DNA from: an uncultured Eubacteriales bacterium
GTDB taxonomy: Bacteria > Bacillota > Clostridia > Lachnospirales > Lachnospiraceae
NCBI GenBank assembly: GCA_900548855.1
Contig: URMF01000008.1
Coordinates: 12,247 to 76,246 of the forward strand
Direction: 5' to 3'
Length of the DNA stretch: 64,000 bases
Shown here: positions 16,596 through 25,949 of the stretch, piece by piece
How positions within the stretch are numbered: position 1 is the stretch's first letter
How the letters are laid out: every line of letters starts with the position of its first letter
Made by a program: the position numbers and the translations under genes
The notes under the pieces: generated by a model
What the model was told of the DNA's origin: nothing
Databases searched by the model: none
The model's input: the letters and a program-made list of their open reading frames with translations, nothing else

Positions 16596-18848
16596 ATGAA
16601 AAAAATTACCGTAGTTGTTATGACAATTGTCTGTATACTTTCCTTAGTGAGTTGTGGAAAAAGTGAAAATAGCCAGATACAGCAGCAGATGGAGGATAAA
16701 ACAGATGTTACGTTTGAAGGGAAAAATATGGAGCTTAAGGGAGTAAAAGGGACGATTCTTTCCTATACAGTAAAAAACGGAACATTATATGTGTTGACGA
16801 ATTGTGAAGCAGATGAAGACCAGGCAGCCAACCCATATGAATTTTATTCTTTGGATTTAGACGGAAGTAATGCGCAATGCATTTTATCCCAGGCATCAGG
16901 TAAAGAGAATATTGTTGCGTTTTGTGTGGATTCTACAGGGAATATTATATACATATCTGTCAGTGATAATAGTGAAGACTGGAATATGGAATTGGTTAAA
17001 ATTAATAACAACGGAAAAGAGCTATTAAGAGAAAATATTACGAAAATTATTCGAGATGATGCTGTTTTAATAAATGGAATTGTGTCTGACAGTAATGGAG
17101 TGACTGCACTTGCCTGTGGACAAAAGGTATATTTTTTTGATGAAAAGCTTCAGTCTGCAGGAGAAGTGCGGGCGCAGGAGGGCTATGTAGTTGATATTGC
17201 TTTAACGAAAAATGGTGGGATAGTATGTGTGACAGATCCGCTGAATAGCGATGAGGTTGCGCTTAAGGTATATTTACTGGATGCAAAGGATAGAAAATGG
17301 GGAGATATTATTAATATATCAGTTGGAGGAAATGGGGAAAGTGATTATATTGTGGATGGTGTGCAATATGATTTTTGTTTTAAGGGACGCAATGGTATAT
17401 ATGGGTACGATATGGAAACCAAAGAGCAGACAGAATTGATGGATTATGACGCTTCTTATATGACGAGTGCTGATGCAGAAGGGATGGTCTGTACAGATAA
17501 GGGTACATTTATAGGTAAGTCAGAACAATTTGTAGATGGAAAGTTACAGTGTAGTCTGGTTGCATATGCAAAAAAAGATGAAAATACTGTTAGTGAAAAG
17601 AAGATAATTACTTTTGGAACATATTATGCCAATGATGGTGTGAAGAGTGCGATTGCAAAGTTTAATAGAAATAATCCGGAATACCAGATTGTAATCCAGG
17701 AGTATCTTGATATGGATGAAGAACGGCTGCTAGCAGATATTTCTACAGGAAAAGGACAGGATATAATAGATTTATCAATGTTTCCACTTTCTGTTGAACA
17801 ATGTGTTTCAAAAGGGTTAATAGAAGATTTAACGCCTTATTATGAAAAGGATACAGAATATCAGACTGATAATATGATTGATTCTGTTAAAAAGGCAATG
17901 GAGTATGATGGGAAGTTATATTTTGTAACACCCGTTTTTTCCTTGACAACAATAGCCGCTAAAACAGAGGATGTTGGTGACAATACCGGATGGACAGTTA
18001 AGGAGTTAAAAAATTTAATAGAAAAAAAGGGTAAAGATGTTGAATTGTTTAATTCAGTAGATACAAAAGGGGAATATCTATATTATTTCATATGTAATAA
18101 TATTTCTGACTATATTGACTGGGAAAACGGTACATGCAGTTTTGACAGTGAGGATTTTAAATATATACTTGAATTATGTAATGAAAAAGGAATGAAGGAA
18201 GAAGTGAATGTATCGGATTCAGAACTTACGGAAGAAGTGAACAGTATGTATACAAGATTTCAGAATGGCGAATATGTTCTATTACAGGAGGATTCGATTG
18301 ATTTATCTATGATTCAATTTGAACGGAAAGCGATTGATGCTGATATTACCTATATAGGATTTCCGAATAAAGAAAAGCAGGGCTCCTATTTTCAATTTAA
18401 CAATAAATTTGCAATTTCATCCCAATCAAAAGTAAAGGAGCAGGCATGGGAGTTTATCCGTACTTTTATGTCAAAGGAATACCAAAGGTTAATAATTTGT
18501 GACTGCTGTATGCCGATTTTTCAGGATATGTTTGATAGCAGGCTTAAGCAATTAACTGCCACAGAGCCTTATGTAAATGAATTTGGGGAGATGATTGAAC
18601 CGGTAGAAGAATATACAATGGAATGGGGAGATATGGAGGTTATAATTGGTGCGCCAACACAGGAGGATATAGATATATATCTGGATTTGATTCATCAGAC
18701 AAAGCGTTGTGGAGACAGTGATATGGTTGTTTTTAACATAATATATGAAGAGGCACAGGACTATTTTAATGGCAGGAAAAAATTAAATAAAACAATAGAT
18801 ATTATACAAAACCGGGTCACAACTTATGTGAATGAACAAAGGAAATAA
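16596..18848 (+). CDS. Solute-binding lipoprotein with an extra N-terminal domain (paralogue 1)
   Basis: 750 residues. The signal peptide ends in a lipobox, LSLVSC, with the lipid-modified Cys at residue 20. Residues ~35-330 carry repeated beta-strand units ending in phrases such as LYVLTN and SLDLDGSN, which look like propeller blades. From about residue 335 (ITFGTYYANDGVKSAIAKFN) comes a family 1 extracellular sugar-binding domain with the usual AWEFIRTFMSKEYQ C-terminal segment. It probably captures sugars for an ABC importer. Its paralogue at 23354 has the same two-part design. The frame runs back to an ATG at 16581, but GAGGAG (16583-16588) clearly serves the ATG at 16596. No permease lies next to it. 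Confidence 0.85.
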   Translation: MKKITVVVMTIVCILSLVSCGKSENSQIQQQMEDKTDVTFEGKNMELKGVKGTILSYTVKNGTLYVLTNCEADEDQAANPYEFYSLDLDGSNAQCILSQASGKENIVAFCVDSTGNIIYISVSDNSEDWNMELVKINNNGKELLRENITKIIRDDAVLINGIVSDSNGVTALACGQKVYFFDEKLQSAGEVRAQEGYVVDIALTKNGGIVCVTDPLNSDEVALKVYLLDAKDRKWGDIINISVGGNGESDYIVDGVQYDFCFKGRNGIYGYDMETKEQTELMDYDASYMTSADAEGMVCTDKGTFIGKSEQFVDGKLQCSLVAYAKKDENTVSEKKIITFGTYYANDGVKSAIAKFNRNNPEYQIVIQEYLDMDEERLLADISTGKGQDIIDLSMFPLSVEQCVSKGLIEDLTPYYEKDTEYQTDNMIDSVKKAMEYDGKLYFVTPVFSLTTIAAKTEDVGDNTGWTVKELKNLIEKKGKDVELFNSVDTKGEYLYYFICNNISDYIDWENGTCSFDSEDFKYILELCNEKGMKEEVNVSDSELTEEVNSMYTRFQNGEYVLLQEDSIDLSMIQFERKAIDADITYIGFPNKEKQGSYFQFNNKFAISSQSKVKEQAWEFIRTFMSKEYQRLIICDCCMPIFQDMFDSRLKQLTATEPYVNEFGEMIEPVEEYTMEWGDMEVIIGAPTQEDIDIYLDLIHQTKRCGDSDMVVFNIIYEEAQDYFNGRKKLNKTIDIIQNRVTTYVNEQRK

Positions 18849-18850
18849 CT

Positions 18851-18892
18851 TTCATATAAGCCATGAGAGGTGATGCTCATGGCTTATATGAA
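18851..18892. terminator. 17-bp perfect inverted repeat between convergent genes
   Basis: TTCATATAAGCCATGAG (18851-18867) pairs perfectly with CTCATGGCTTATATGAA (18876-18892) around an 8-base loop. It sits between the stop of the solute-binding gene and the end of the convergent peptidase gene, whose stop codon (18877-18879) is inside the right arm. There is no strong T-run on either side. It probably acts as a two-way terminator. Confidence 0.6.
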
Positions 18893-20742
18893 TTTGTAAG
18901 CATTTCCTTCCGTATGGTTTCAAAGTCGGCAGGTCCGATATCCAGTAATCTTTTATGAAATTCCTTTTCAGAAAAATTCTCCATTTCCTGGTTTTTATAT
19001 GCTTCTTTTAAATCCAGAATTTCCAGATAACCAATAAAATAGCTCAAATAGTTAGCAGGTGCTTCTATCACATAGGAATAAACATCGGCGGCATAAGTGT
19101 TGTTAAATCCGTTATCTTCAAAAAACTTACAGGTATCAGATAAGGTCCAGCCCTCATAATTGACTCCCATATCAATGCGGGAACAGAGGGCAAGATTGAT
19201 AATGGTATCCGCCTGATAAAGCCGACACAGGGAGTCGCCTTCCAGCGGATAGTCCAGGAAAGTAAAAGCATCCATCTCCACATAGGTTGCCCAGCCCTCC
19301 ACATAACCTGGGTAATCGAGAGACTGACGGATACTGTCCGGATGTGTATCATTAAAGTAAACGGTCTGGTATAAATGTCCGGGGAAGCCTTCATGAGCCA
19401 GAGTAGTGAACAGATTGCCATTTTCTTCATTAGTGTAGAGTGCGTTGATGTAGATGGTGTTATTTTGATAATCATCTATGGCGGGAATCATATAAAAGGC
19501 AGGGCTCAGGGAGGAAGCAAGGCTTTCTGATACATTTTTAACCTGATAGGCGGGAGTATTATTGAGGAGAGGATAATCCTCCCGAATCATCAGGGATAAG
19601 GCTTCTAATATAACTTCCGGAGACTGGTAATAGGTTTCCAGAGAATTTTCACAGTAGTAAAAATAGGCTTTCTGGTCGGTTATGGCAATGTTTAAAACAT
19701 CGCCTAAAGCCTCTGATAATGCTTGTTCCGTCATGGATATAAGCTCCGTTACCGGGCGGGAAGAACCGGTAGCACTTTTTACAAGCAGGGAATAATATTT
19801 GGCTCCGTCTGGAAGCGTGGACAGCCCATAGGCGGTGGATGAATCCGGAATCAGATTGTTTTCCGGAGCATTTTCTAAGCTCTTTTCTAAATATTGGTAT
19901 AAATTCTCATAGGCGGAAACCACATATTTTTTTACATAGTCTTCATTTTGCTTTATATAATGCTGCTGTTTTCTGTTTGAAATTCCCTCCACCTTTGCAA
20001 TCCTTTCATTGAAGGTGCTGATAAAACTGTTATCGCCATTGTAAAAGCCTTCCAGCATGGTTTCCATTTTCTCTTTTGAGGAAGATAATAAAAAGTCCGG
20101 CGTACAGTATCCTTTTTTATTTCGCTGTTCTTCATAGGAAATTACATCTTCAAAGTAAGCAGGTACCTGCTTTAACAGATTTAGATAGGTTTTGACATCC
20201 TCCTCGTTCCGCAGGGGATATTCCCCTAAAGTGACCGGAAGGTTTGTCTGAACGCCGGAAGAGCTCCCCAGCAGTTCCTCGTAAAAAGGATATTGGGAAA
20301 TAGTCTTGCTGAGATTTAAGTTATTTGTAAGAAGAGAATAGGTGATTTGTTCACTTTCCGTCAGCTCGGAATTGGAAAAGCGCTTCAGATTGTCAGATAG
20401 GAAAGCCAGAACATTCCGGCCGGACTGGTTTTCTTTTTGGTAATCCCGATAAGAAAAAGAGGTAAGGTCAGGTTCTAATGCAGGAATGTTATAAGCAGAG
20501 GGATTTTTCAGTGTATAGGCAGTTGTGATGGAATCAGAGGTAGTCTCGTAACAAAACAGGGTGTCGGTAAATTCTGAAAAAGAGGAGGCTTGTTCCATTT
20601 GCTCTAATAGTCTTGTATGGTAGCTTTCGTTATCAGTAGGGGAAATAATATGTATTCCATAGAGGATGGAAAGCAAGAGGGCTGCTATAAAAAGGGGTAG
20701 CAGAATAAGGGTGAAACGTTTATGGGATGTAGTAAAGTGCAT
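18877..20742 (-). CDS. DUF885-family membrane-anchored metallopeptidase
   Basis: 621 residues on the minus strand. One N-terminal hydrophobic segment (residues ~11-30: LILLPLFIAALLLSILYGI) anchors or exports it. The body is alpha-helical. The zinc site is TLAHEGFPGHLYQ (His-Glu-x3-His around residue 448), followed by a GYVEGWATYVE segment with the third ligand Glu, the hallmark of the DUF885 group of gluzincin-like peptidases. It probably trims peptides outside the membrane; the substrate is unknown. The start lies close to the divergent promoter region at 20743-20860. It is convergent with the upstream lipoprotein gene and ends within a 17-bp inverted repeat. Confidence 0.85.
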   Translation of the reverse strand: MHFTTSHKRFTLILLPLFIAALLLSILYGIHIISPTDNESYHTRLLEQMEQASSFSEFTDTLFCYETTSDSITTAYTLKNPSAYNIPALEPDLTSFSYRDYQKENQSGRNVLAFLSDNLKRFSNSELTESEQITYSLLTNNLNLSKTISQYPFYEELLGSSSGVQTNLPVTLGEYPLRNEEDVKTYLNLLKQVPAYFEDVISYEEQRNKKGYCTPDFLLSSSKEKMETMLEGFYNGDNSFISTFNERIAKVEGISNRKQQHYIKQNEDYVKKYVVSAYENLYQYLEKSLENAPENNLIPDSSTAYGLSTLPDGAKYYSLLVKSATGSSRPVTELISMTEQALSEALGDVLNIAITDQKAYFYYCENSLETYYQSPEVILEALSLMIREDYPLLNNTPAYQVKNVSESLASSLSPAFYMIPAIDDYQNNTIYINALYTNEENGNLFTTLAHEGFPGHLYQTVYFNDTHPDSIRQSLDYPGYVEGWATYVEMDAFTFLDYPLEGDSLCRLYQADTIINLALCSRIDMGVNYEGWTLSDTCKFFEDNGFNNTYAADVYSYVIEAPANYLSYFIGYLEILDLKEAYKNQEMENFSEKEFHKRLLDIGPADFETIRKEMLTNSYKP

Positions 20743-20833
20743 AGCGGCTCCGATATGTGCTGTTAATTATGTATATGCCGGATATAGGGAAAGAATGAGA
20801 TAAAATAATATAATTAACAATTAAAGTAAACAC

Positions 20834-20862
20834 TTGACATTGAAAAATTGTTTCGATATACT
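20834..20862 (+). promoter_or_regulatory. Sigma-A promoter
   Basis: TTGACA (20834-20839), a 17-base spacer and TATACT (20857-20862), about 70 bp before the small membrane protein gene. Confidence 0.8.
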
Positions 20863-20929
20863 ACATGTACTGATTAAAATATGAAATATATAAACATAGT
20901 AAGAATTTATAACTCTGAAAGGATTATAT

Positions 20930-21481
20930 ATGAAAGATAAAAGGCTTTTATTGCAAATTATTATATCCGGTATATTTTATATATTGGTATCGGTTGTATT
21001 TGTTTATGCACAAAATAATATCTATAAGAATGCAGTTCAGATTTATACATTTGAACTGTTTTGTGTACCTTTTATATTAGCGATTGTACTATTGTTTTAT
21101 GAGAAAGAAAAAAGAATTGTTTTACATATTTTTGATGTAGTGTATGGGATATTGGCACTTGTATTGGTAATTTGTTTGATGATTCACAGACCGTTGACTG
21201 TAACAGATGGAGAACAGATGTTAGAGCAGGAGGGCTATAAGGAAATACAGTATATATCTTCTTATCAGAAGGAAAGCTATAATAATGGAATTGCAGCTTT
21301 TTCAAAGGGAAATTTAGATATAGAGCTTCCGGAATGTAAACTGGGTGTGTATGTATATAAAGGTACAATAAAAGGGAAGAAAGATACGATTATTGTTTAT
21401 TTAGAAAATGGAACGGATATTAGCCTTTCTGAAATAGATAAGAGCGGAATGCTGAAAAATATATTAAGCAGTAAAGAGTAA
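20930..21481 (+). CDS. Small membrane protein of unknown function
   Basis: 183 residues: three hydrophobic helices (about 8-28, 41-57 and 68-86), then a C-terminal ~95-residue soluble domain with predicted beta-strands (YKEIQYISSY, LGVYVYKGTIKG, TIIVYLENGTDISL). I do not recognise the family. A near-consensus promoter lies directly upstream and an AAAGGATTATAT ribosome site precedes the ATG. There is no clear terminator between it and the GH1 gene, but a separate promoter-like element at 21582 suggests that they are transcribed apart. The neighbours (lipoproteins, peptidase, glycosidase) hint at an envelope role and nothing more specific. Confidence 0.65.
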   Translation: MKDKRLLLQIIISGIFYILVSVVFVYAQNNIYKNAVQIYTFELFCVPFILAIVLLFYEKEKRIVLHIFDVVYGILALVLVICLMIHRPLTVTDGEQMLEQEGYKEIQYISSYQKESYNNGIAAFSKGNLDIELPECKLGVYVYKGTIKGKKDTIIVYLENGTDISLSEIDKSGMLKNILSSKE

Positions 21482-21581
21482 ATTTATAAAAAAGTATTAT
21501 TTATTAACTGAAATTAAATATTTATAGATATGGATATATAGGATTGTTATAATTTAATATAGAAAAATGATTTACATTTAC

Positions 21582-21610
21582 TTGGATTTTCCGTATAGTG
21601 TACCTATAAC
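21582..21610 (+). promoter_or_regulatory. Putative promoter of the GH1 gene
   Basis: TTGGAT (21582-21587), a 17-base spacer and TATAAC (21605-21610). TTCCGTA just inside the spacer is matched by TACGGAA about 50 bases downstream, so the transcript start may be folded. Confidence 0.45.
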
Positions 21611-21694
21611 ATGAGAATAGCTTTTCAGAATGCATTATTGGATTTTCTACGGAAGCATTTGAGGAAAGGCGGAGCGATATAGGAGGTATGAAAT

Positions 21695-23047
21695 ATGGGA
21701 TTTCAGGAGAATTTTATCTGGGGCGCCGCTTCTGCAGCATATCAGATTGAAGGTGCATATAACGAAGACGGAAAGGGTCTTAGCATATGGGATGTCTATT
21801 CAGGCTTTCACGGGAATACACGCTATAACGAGGATGGGAATACAGCCTGTGACCATTATCACAGAGTGGATGAGGATATTGACCTGATGAAGAAGCTGGG
21901 TATTAAAGCTTACCGTTTTTCCATCAGCTGGGCGAGAGTAATTCCAGAGGGTACCGGAGAGGTCAATGAAAAGGGGCTTAAATTTTATTCAGACCTGGTA
22001 GACAAACTGCTGGCAAACGGAATTGAACCAATTGTTACGCTGTATCATTGGGATTATCCATATGCGCTTCACAGAAAAGGTGCATGGCTGAATGATGAAT
22101 GTTCAGAATGGTTTTTGGAATATACAAAAGTGATTGTAGATGCACTTTCTGACCGGGTGCAGTACTGGGTTACAATCAATGAGCCACAATGTATTCTGGG
22201 ATGTGGATATTTGGGTGGGTTTCATGCACCATTTCAAAAGGCACAGACAGGTGATTTGTTAAAAATGGGACGGAATCTGTTATTGTCCCATGGAAAGGCG
22301 GCAAGATATATCCGAAACCATGCAAAGAAAAAGCCTATAATAGGATTTAGTCCGATTGGACCGTCCTATGTGCCAAAGGATGACAGCCAGGAGGCGATTG
22401 AAGAGGCAAAAAGGAAGACCTTTTCTACGGGAGGAGAAGCGTTTGCTTTCAGCTTAAGCTACTGGTCTGACCCGGTTTTCCTGGGACATTATCCGCAGGA
22501 GTTATATGATAATTTCGGAAGTCTGGTACCGGAATTTACAAAAGAAGAATGGGAGCTTGTCACGGAGCCATTGGATTATTATGGAACCAATATCTATTAT
22601 TCCCAGGCAGACCGCGAGACAGATATAGGAGATTATCCGGAAAACCGCTACCAGGGAAGCCCGGAAACCCATATCGGGTGGGTGATGTCACCGGAGGTTA
22701 TGTACTGGTCTGCTAAATTTTTATATGAGCGGTATGGAAAACCGATTTTTATTACAGAAAATGGAATGTCAGAGCATGACTGGGTATGCATGGACGGCAA
22801 GGTTCACGATTCTTACAGGATTGATTATACCCATCGATATCTTAGAGAGTATATGCGTGCCGGTGAGGAGGGTATTCCTCTTATGGGATATCTTCACTGG
22901 TCGCTGATGGATAATTATGAATGGGCAGAGGGGTATACCCACCGCTTTGGACTGATTTATGTAGACTACCGTACCCAGGAAAGAATTATTAAAGATTCCG
23001 GTTACTGGTATAAGGAAGTAATTGCTTCCAATGGAGAGAATTTATAA
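21695..23047 (+). CDS. bglA: Glycoside hydrolase family 1 beta-glucosidase
   Basis: 450 residues, the standard length for a bacterial GH1 enzyme. The N-terminal signature FIWGAASAAYQIEGA is intact. The acid/base glutamate is in TINEPQ, the nucleophile glutamate in ITENGMS, and the sugar-binding SLMDNYEWAEGY comes near the C-terminus. It lacks a signal peptide, so it acts in the cytoplasm on imported cellobiose-like beta-glucosides. It lacks the phosphate-binding tail expected of 6-phospho-beta-glucosidases, which favours unphosphorylated substrates brought in by an ABC importer; one is encoded at 23354-27763. AGGAGG lies just before the ATG and a strong terminator follows. Confidence 0.92.
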   Translation: MGFQENFIWGAASAAYQIEGAYNEDGKGLSIWDVYSGFHGNTRYNEDGNTACDHYHRVDEDIDLMKKLGIKAYRFSISWARVIPEGTGEVNEKGLKFYSDLVDKLLANGIEPIVTLYHWDYPYALHRKGAWLNDECSEWFLEYTKVIVDALSDRVQYWVTINEPQCILGCGYLGGFHAPFQKAQTGDLLKMGRNLLLSHGKAARYIRNHAKKKPIIGFSPIGPSYVPKDDSQEAIEEAKRKTFSTGGEAFAFSLSYWSDPVFLGHYPQELYDNFGSLVPEFTKEEWELVTEPLDYYGTNIYYSQADRETDIGDYPENRYQGSPETHIGWVMSPEVMYWSAKFLYERYGKPIFITENGMSEHDWVCMDGKVHDSYRIDYTHRYLREYMRAGEEGIPLMGYLHWSLMDNYEWAEGYTHRFGLIYVDYRTQERIIKDSGYWYKEVIASNGENL

Positions 23048-23057
23048 TAGATATATG

Positions 23058-23105
23058 AAAAAGAAAGGCTTTTGGAACTTATTGATTTCAAAAGCCTTTC
23101 TTTTT
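23058..23105 (+). terminator. Strong terminator after the GH1 gene
   Basis: AAAAAGAAAGGCTTTTG (23058-23074) pairs with CAAAAGCCTTTCTTTTT (23089-23105) in 17 perfect base pairs. The A-run and T-run make it work in both directions. Confidence 0.9.
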
Positions 23106-23353
23106 ATGTTTACAGTAGACAAAATTAGTTATATGAAGTATAATGGAAAAAATATTACATATATTTTTATGATACAACTTGTTTACAACATAGCGGTATT
23201 TTTTACAGGATAGCTTATCACAATTTCTGACGTTTTTCTTAAGAATTTCAAATTTTGTGGATTACGAAAATAGGCTATGATATACTGCTGGTGAGCAGAA
23301 TAAAAGCACCAGAACATATTGATTCTGGCATATAAAAAGTAAAGGGGTAAAGC
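23106..23353. other. Intergenic region before the second solute-binding gene
   Basis: Together with the terminator this is a 306-bp gap. It is AT-rich and has no ORF with a ribosome site. TATGATATACT at ~23277-23287 could supply a -10 element, but no -35 sits at a normal distance, so the promoter is uncertain. I see no other structure. AAAGGGGTAAAGC just before 23354 serves as the ribosome site of the next gene. Confidence 0.5.
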
Positions 23354-25813
23354 ATGAGAAAAAGATTATTCAAAAAATCTGCAGTTGTTTGTATGGCAGC
23401 AGTCTTAATGTTTTCAGTGACAGGCTGTGGAGGGAAAGGCGGCAGCAGCAAAAAAGATGAGAAAAAGGAAGACACGAAGAATATGGTATATGAGAGCAAT
23501 GATATCGCAATAGATGGTATTGAAGGTGATATCAGCGAGCTTTTTGTGAAAGGTGACAAGCTCTATTTTAATACCTATGAGTGGATTGAAGGCGGAAGCT
23601 CTGACACAGAGGGAAAAGCAGATGACAGTACAGGTGAGGAGACTTCAGAAGAAGATACAGGTGAAGAGAGTACAGAGGAAGGCTCTGAAATGGAAAGCAC
23701 TACCGAAGAAGGTGCGAATGATGTAAAGAGTGAGGAGGAAGGAGAGGGAGCTTCCGACACAGAAGCAGAGGACACAACGGAGGAAGGCTCTACAGAGGAT
23801 ACCGAAGGCGAAGAAGAAATCGTCGAGGGAACAACTATCAACAGATTATATGTTGCGAATCTGGATGGAACAGAGGCAAAGGAGATACCGCTTCCGGAGC
23901 TGAATGAGAACGAATATATGGGAAGCATGATGATAAATGATTCCAATGAGATTTGTATTATGCTGAATTCCTATGATCCAAAAACAGAAAAATCTACTAC
24001 CAGTATATTGAAAATAGATGAAACCGGTAAGGAATTGTCCAGAGAGGATATAACAAAAGCACTGGGTTTGGATGAAAGTAATTATTATAGCCAGCTTATA
24101 ATGGACAACAAGGGAAGAATCATTGCAGTTATGGACAACGCCGTAAAGGTTTTGGATGAAAATTACAAAGCAACTGGCGAAATTAAGAGTGATAATTACC
24201 TGGATTGTGCAGCTCTTACCAAGAACGGTGAGATTATATGCGGAAGCAGCGGAAAGAATGGTGCACAGGCACAGGTATTGGATGTGGACGGACAAAAATG
24301 GGGAGAGACCATCAAACTGGATTTGAGATATTTCTCCGGTTCCGGTTCTCTGATGAATGGAAATGACGAGTATGATTTTTATTATAGGGATGATAATGGA
24401 ATTTATGGTTATAGTATAGAGAACCAGAAGGCGGTTAAGCTGATGGATTTTGTGGCATCAAATTTGTCTTCTGAGGATTCCTGGAATATCATTCCAATTA
24501 GTAAGGATCAATTTCTGGGAAGGGTCTATAATGATAACGGAACACAACTGGTAAAATATACCAAGGTAGACCCATCAAGTATTGTAGATAAGACAGTTAT
24601 TACCGTCGGAGCCGCCTATATTGATGATTCGGTTAAAAAAGCAGCGATAGAATTTAACAAGACAAATCAGAAATATAAAATTGAATTTAAGGATTATTCA
24701 AATGAAGAGGACCCAGGTACCAAGCTAAATGCAGATATTATAGCAGGGAATATCCCCGATGTTCTGTATATCAGTGATACGGGATATCTGAACCAGTATA
24801 TATCAAAGGGTATTTTAGAGGATTTAACTCCATATTTCGATAAGGATTCCGAGATATCTACAGAGGATATCATGAAGCCGGTATTAGAAGCAATGAAAGT
24901 AGACGATAAGCTTTATTATGTGGCAACGAGCTTCAGTGTCAGTACTTTAGTGGCAAGCTCGAAAGATGTGGGAACGGAAACCGGATGGACTTTTGAGGAT
25001 TTAAAGAAGCTTTTGAAAGAGAAAGGAGATTCGGCAAGACCGTTTTATACAGAAAACAAGTCAGATATGCTGTGGTCATTAATGGCAGCCGGAACCTCTG
25101 ATTTTGTTGACTGGCAGACCGGTGAGTGCAGCTTTGACGACCAGGATTTCAAGGATATTCTTGAGCTTTGCAATACTGGTAAAAATGAGGAGATGGAGTA
25201 TAATGAAGATTCGCCTTCTTATCCGTCCCTGATTCAGGAGGGTAAGGTACTCTTTAACGAGGGCTATGTTTCTTTAGAGGAAATTCAAGTTTATAAGCAA
25301 ATGTATAAGGATGATATCACATTTATTGGATATCCGAACAAAGACAAAGAAGGCTCTTATTTTAATCTTAATATGCCGTTTGGTATTTCCAGCAAGTCAG
25401 ATGTCAAGGATGGGGCATGGGAATTTATCCGTACCTTTATGACCAAAGAATATCAGGGTACGAATGGAAATATATGGGATTCGCCAACCCGCCAGGATTG
25501 TTTTGATATGATGATTAAGGCAAAAATGGCTACCAAAACCTATACGGATGAACTGGGACAGGAAATATCACCGACAGAATCAACCTATGGATATGATGAC
25601 CTTGAGGTAGAAATCAAGCCATCCTCTCAGGAAGAAGTAGATATGTATACAGAATTGATTAACGGTACAAAGAAAATAAGCGGATATGATAATGAGATAA
25701 TGGAGATTATTCAGGAAGAGGCAAAGGCATATTTTGCAGGAGAGAAGAGTCTTGATGATACGGCAGCCATCATCCAGAACCGCGTTAAGACCTATGTAAA
25801 TGAGAACCGTTAG
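23354..25813 (+). CDS. Solute-binding lipoprotein with an extra N-terminal domain and an acidic insert (paralogue 2)
   Basis: 819 residues. The lipobox VTGC gives a lipid-modified Cys25. The N-terminal beta-rich domain (about 45-405) is the same as in the paralogue at 16596. It is interrupted at residues ~80-158 by a run made almost only of E, D, S, T and G. A family 1 extracellular solute-binding domain follows from about residue 413 (ITVGAAYIDDSVKKAA) and ends with WEFIRTFMTKEYQG. Unlike paralogue 1, it is followed by its permease genes, so it should deliver a sugar to the channel encoded at 25950-27763. The acidic insert falls in a surface loop where paralogue 1 has only ~12 residues. Confidence 0.88.
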   Translation: MRKRLFKKSAVVCMAAVLMFSVTGCGGKGGSSKKDEKKEDTKNMVYESNDIAIDGIEGDISELFVKGDKLYFNTYEWIEGGSSDTEGKADDSTGEETSEEDTGEESTEEGSEMESTTEEGANDVKSEEEGEGASDTEAEDTTEEGSTEDTEGEEEIVEGTTINRLYVANLDGTEAKEIPLPELNENEYMGSMMINDSNEICIMLNSYDPKTEKSTTSILKIDETGKELSREDITKALGLDESNYYSQLIMDNKGRIIAVMDNAVKVLDENYKATGEIKSDNYLDCAALTKNGEIICGSSGKNGAQAQVLDVDGQKWGETIKLDLRYFSGSGSLMNGNDEYDFYYRDDNGIYGYSIENQKAVKLMDFVASNLSSEDSWNIIPISKDQFLGRVYNDNGTQLVKYTKVDPSSIVDKTVITVGAAYIDDSVKKAAIEFNKTNQKYKIEFKDYSNEEDPGTKLNADIIAGNIPDVLYISDTGYLNQYISKGILEDLTPYFDKDSEISTEDIMKPVLEAMKVDDKLYYVATSFSVSTLVASSKDVGTETGWTFEDLKKLLKEKGDSARPFYTENKSDMLWSLMAAGTSDFVDWQTGECSFDDQDFKDILELCNTGKNEEMEYNEDSPSYPSLIQEGKVLFNEGYVSLEEIQVYKQMYKDDITFIGYPNKDKEGSYFNLNMPFGISSKSDVKDGAWEFIRTFMTKEYQGTNGNIWDSPTRQDCFDMMIKAKMATKTYTDELGQEISPTESTYGYDDLEVEIKPSSQEEVDMYTELINGTKKISGYDNEIMEIIQEEAKAYFAGEKSLDDTAAIIQNRVKTYVNENR

Positions 25814-25949
25814 ACGGCTGTGAGGAATACCAGAAGGTGTAAAGTGTGTCTGGTTTCAAAAATGAAAATTGCACGAGGTTCCCAGACTGCCGGTAAGGGT
25901 GGTCTGGGAAGAAGTGCGTTATAGACAAAAATCGGGAGGCAGGGGTATT

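Noticed and set aside
23575..23946. Serine-rich minus-strand open frame of 123 codons
   Set aside because: It is the antisense of the acidic E/D/S/T tract in the lipoprotein gene; the composition is forced by that tract and no ribosome site is present.
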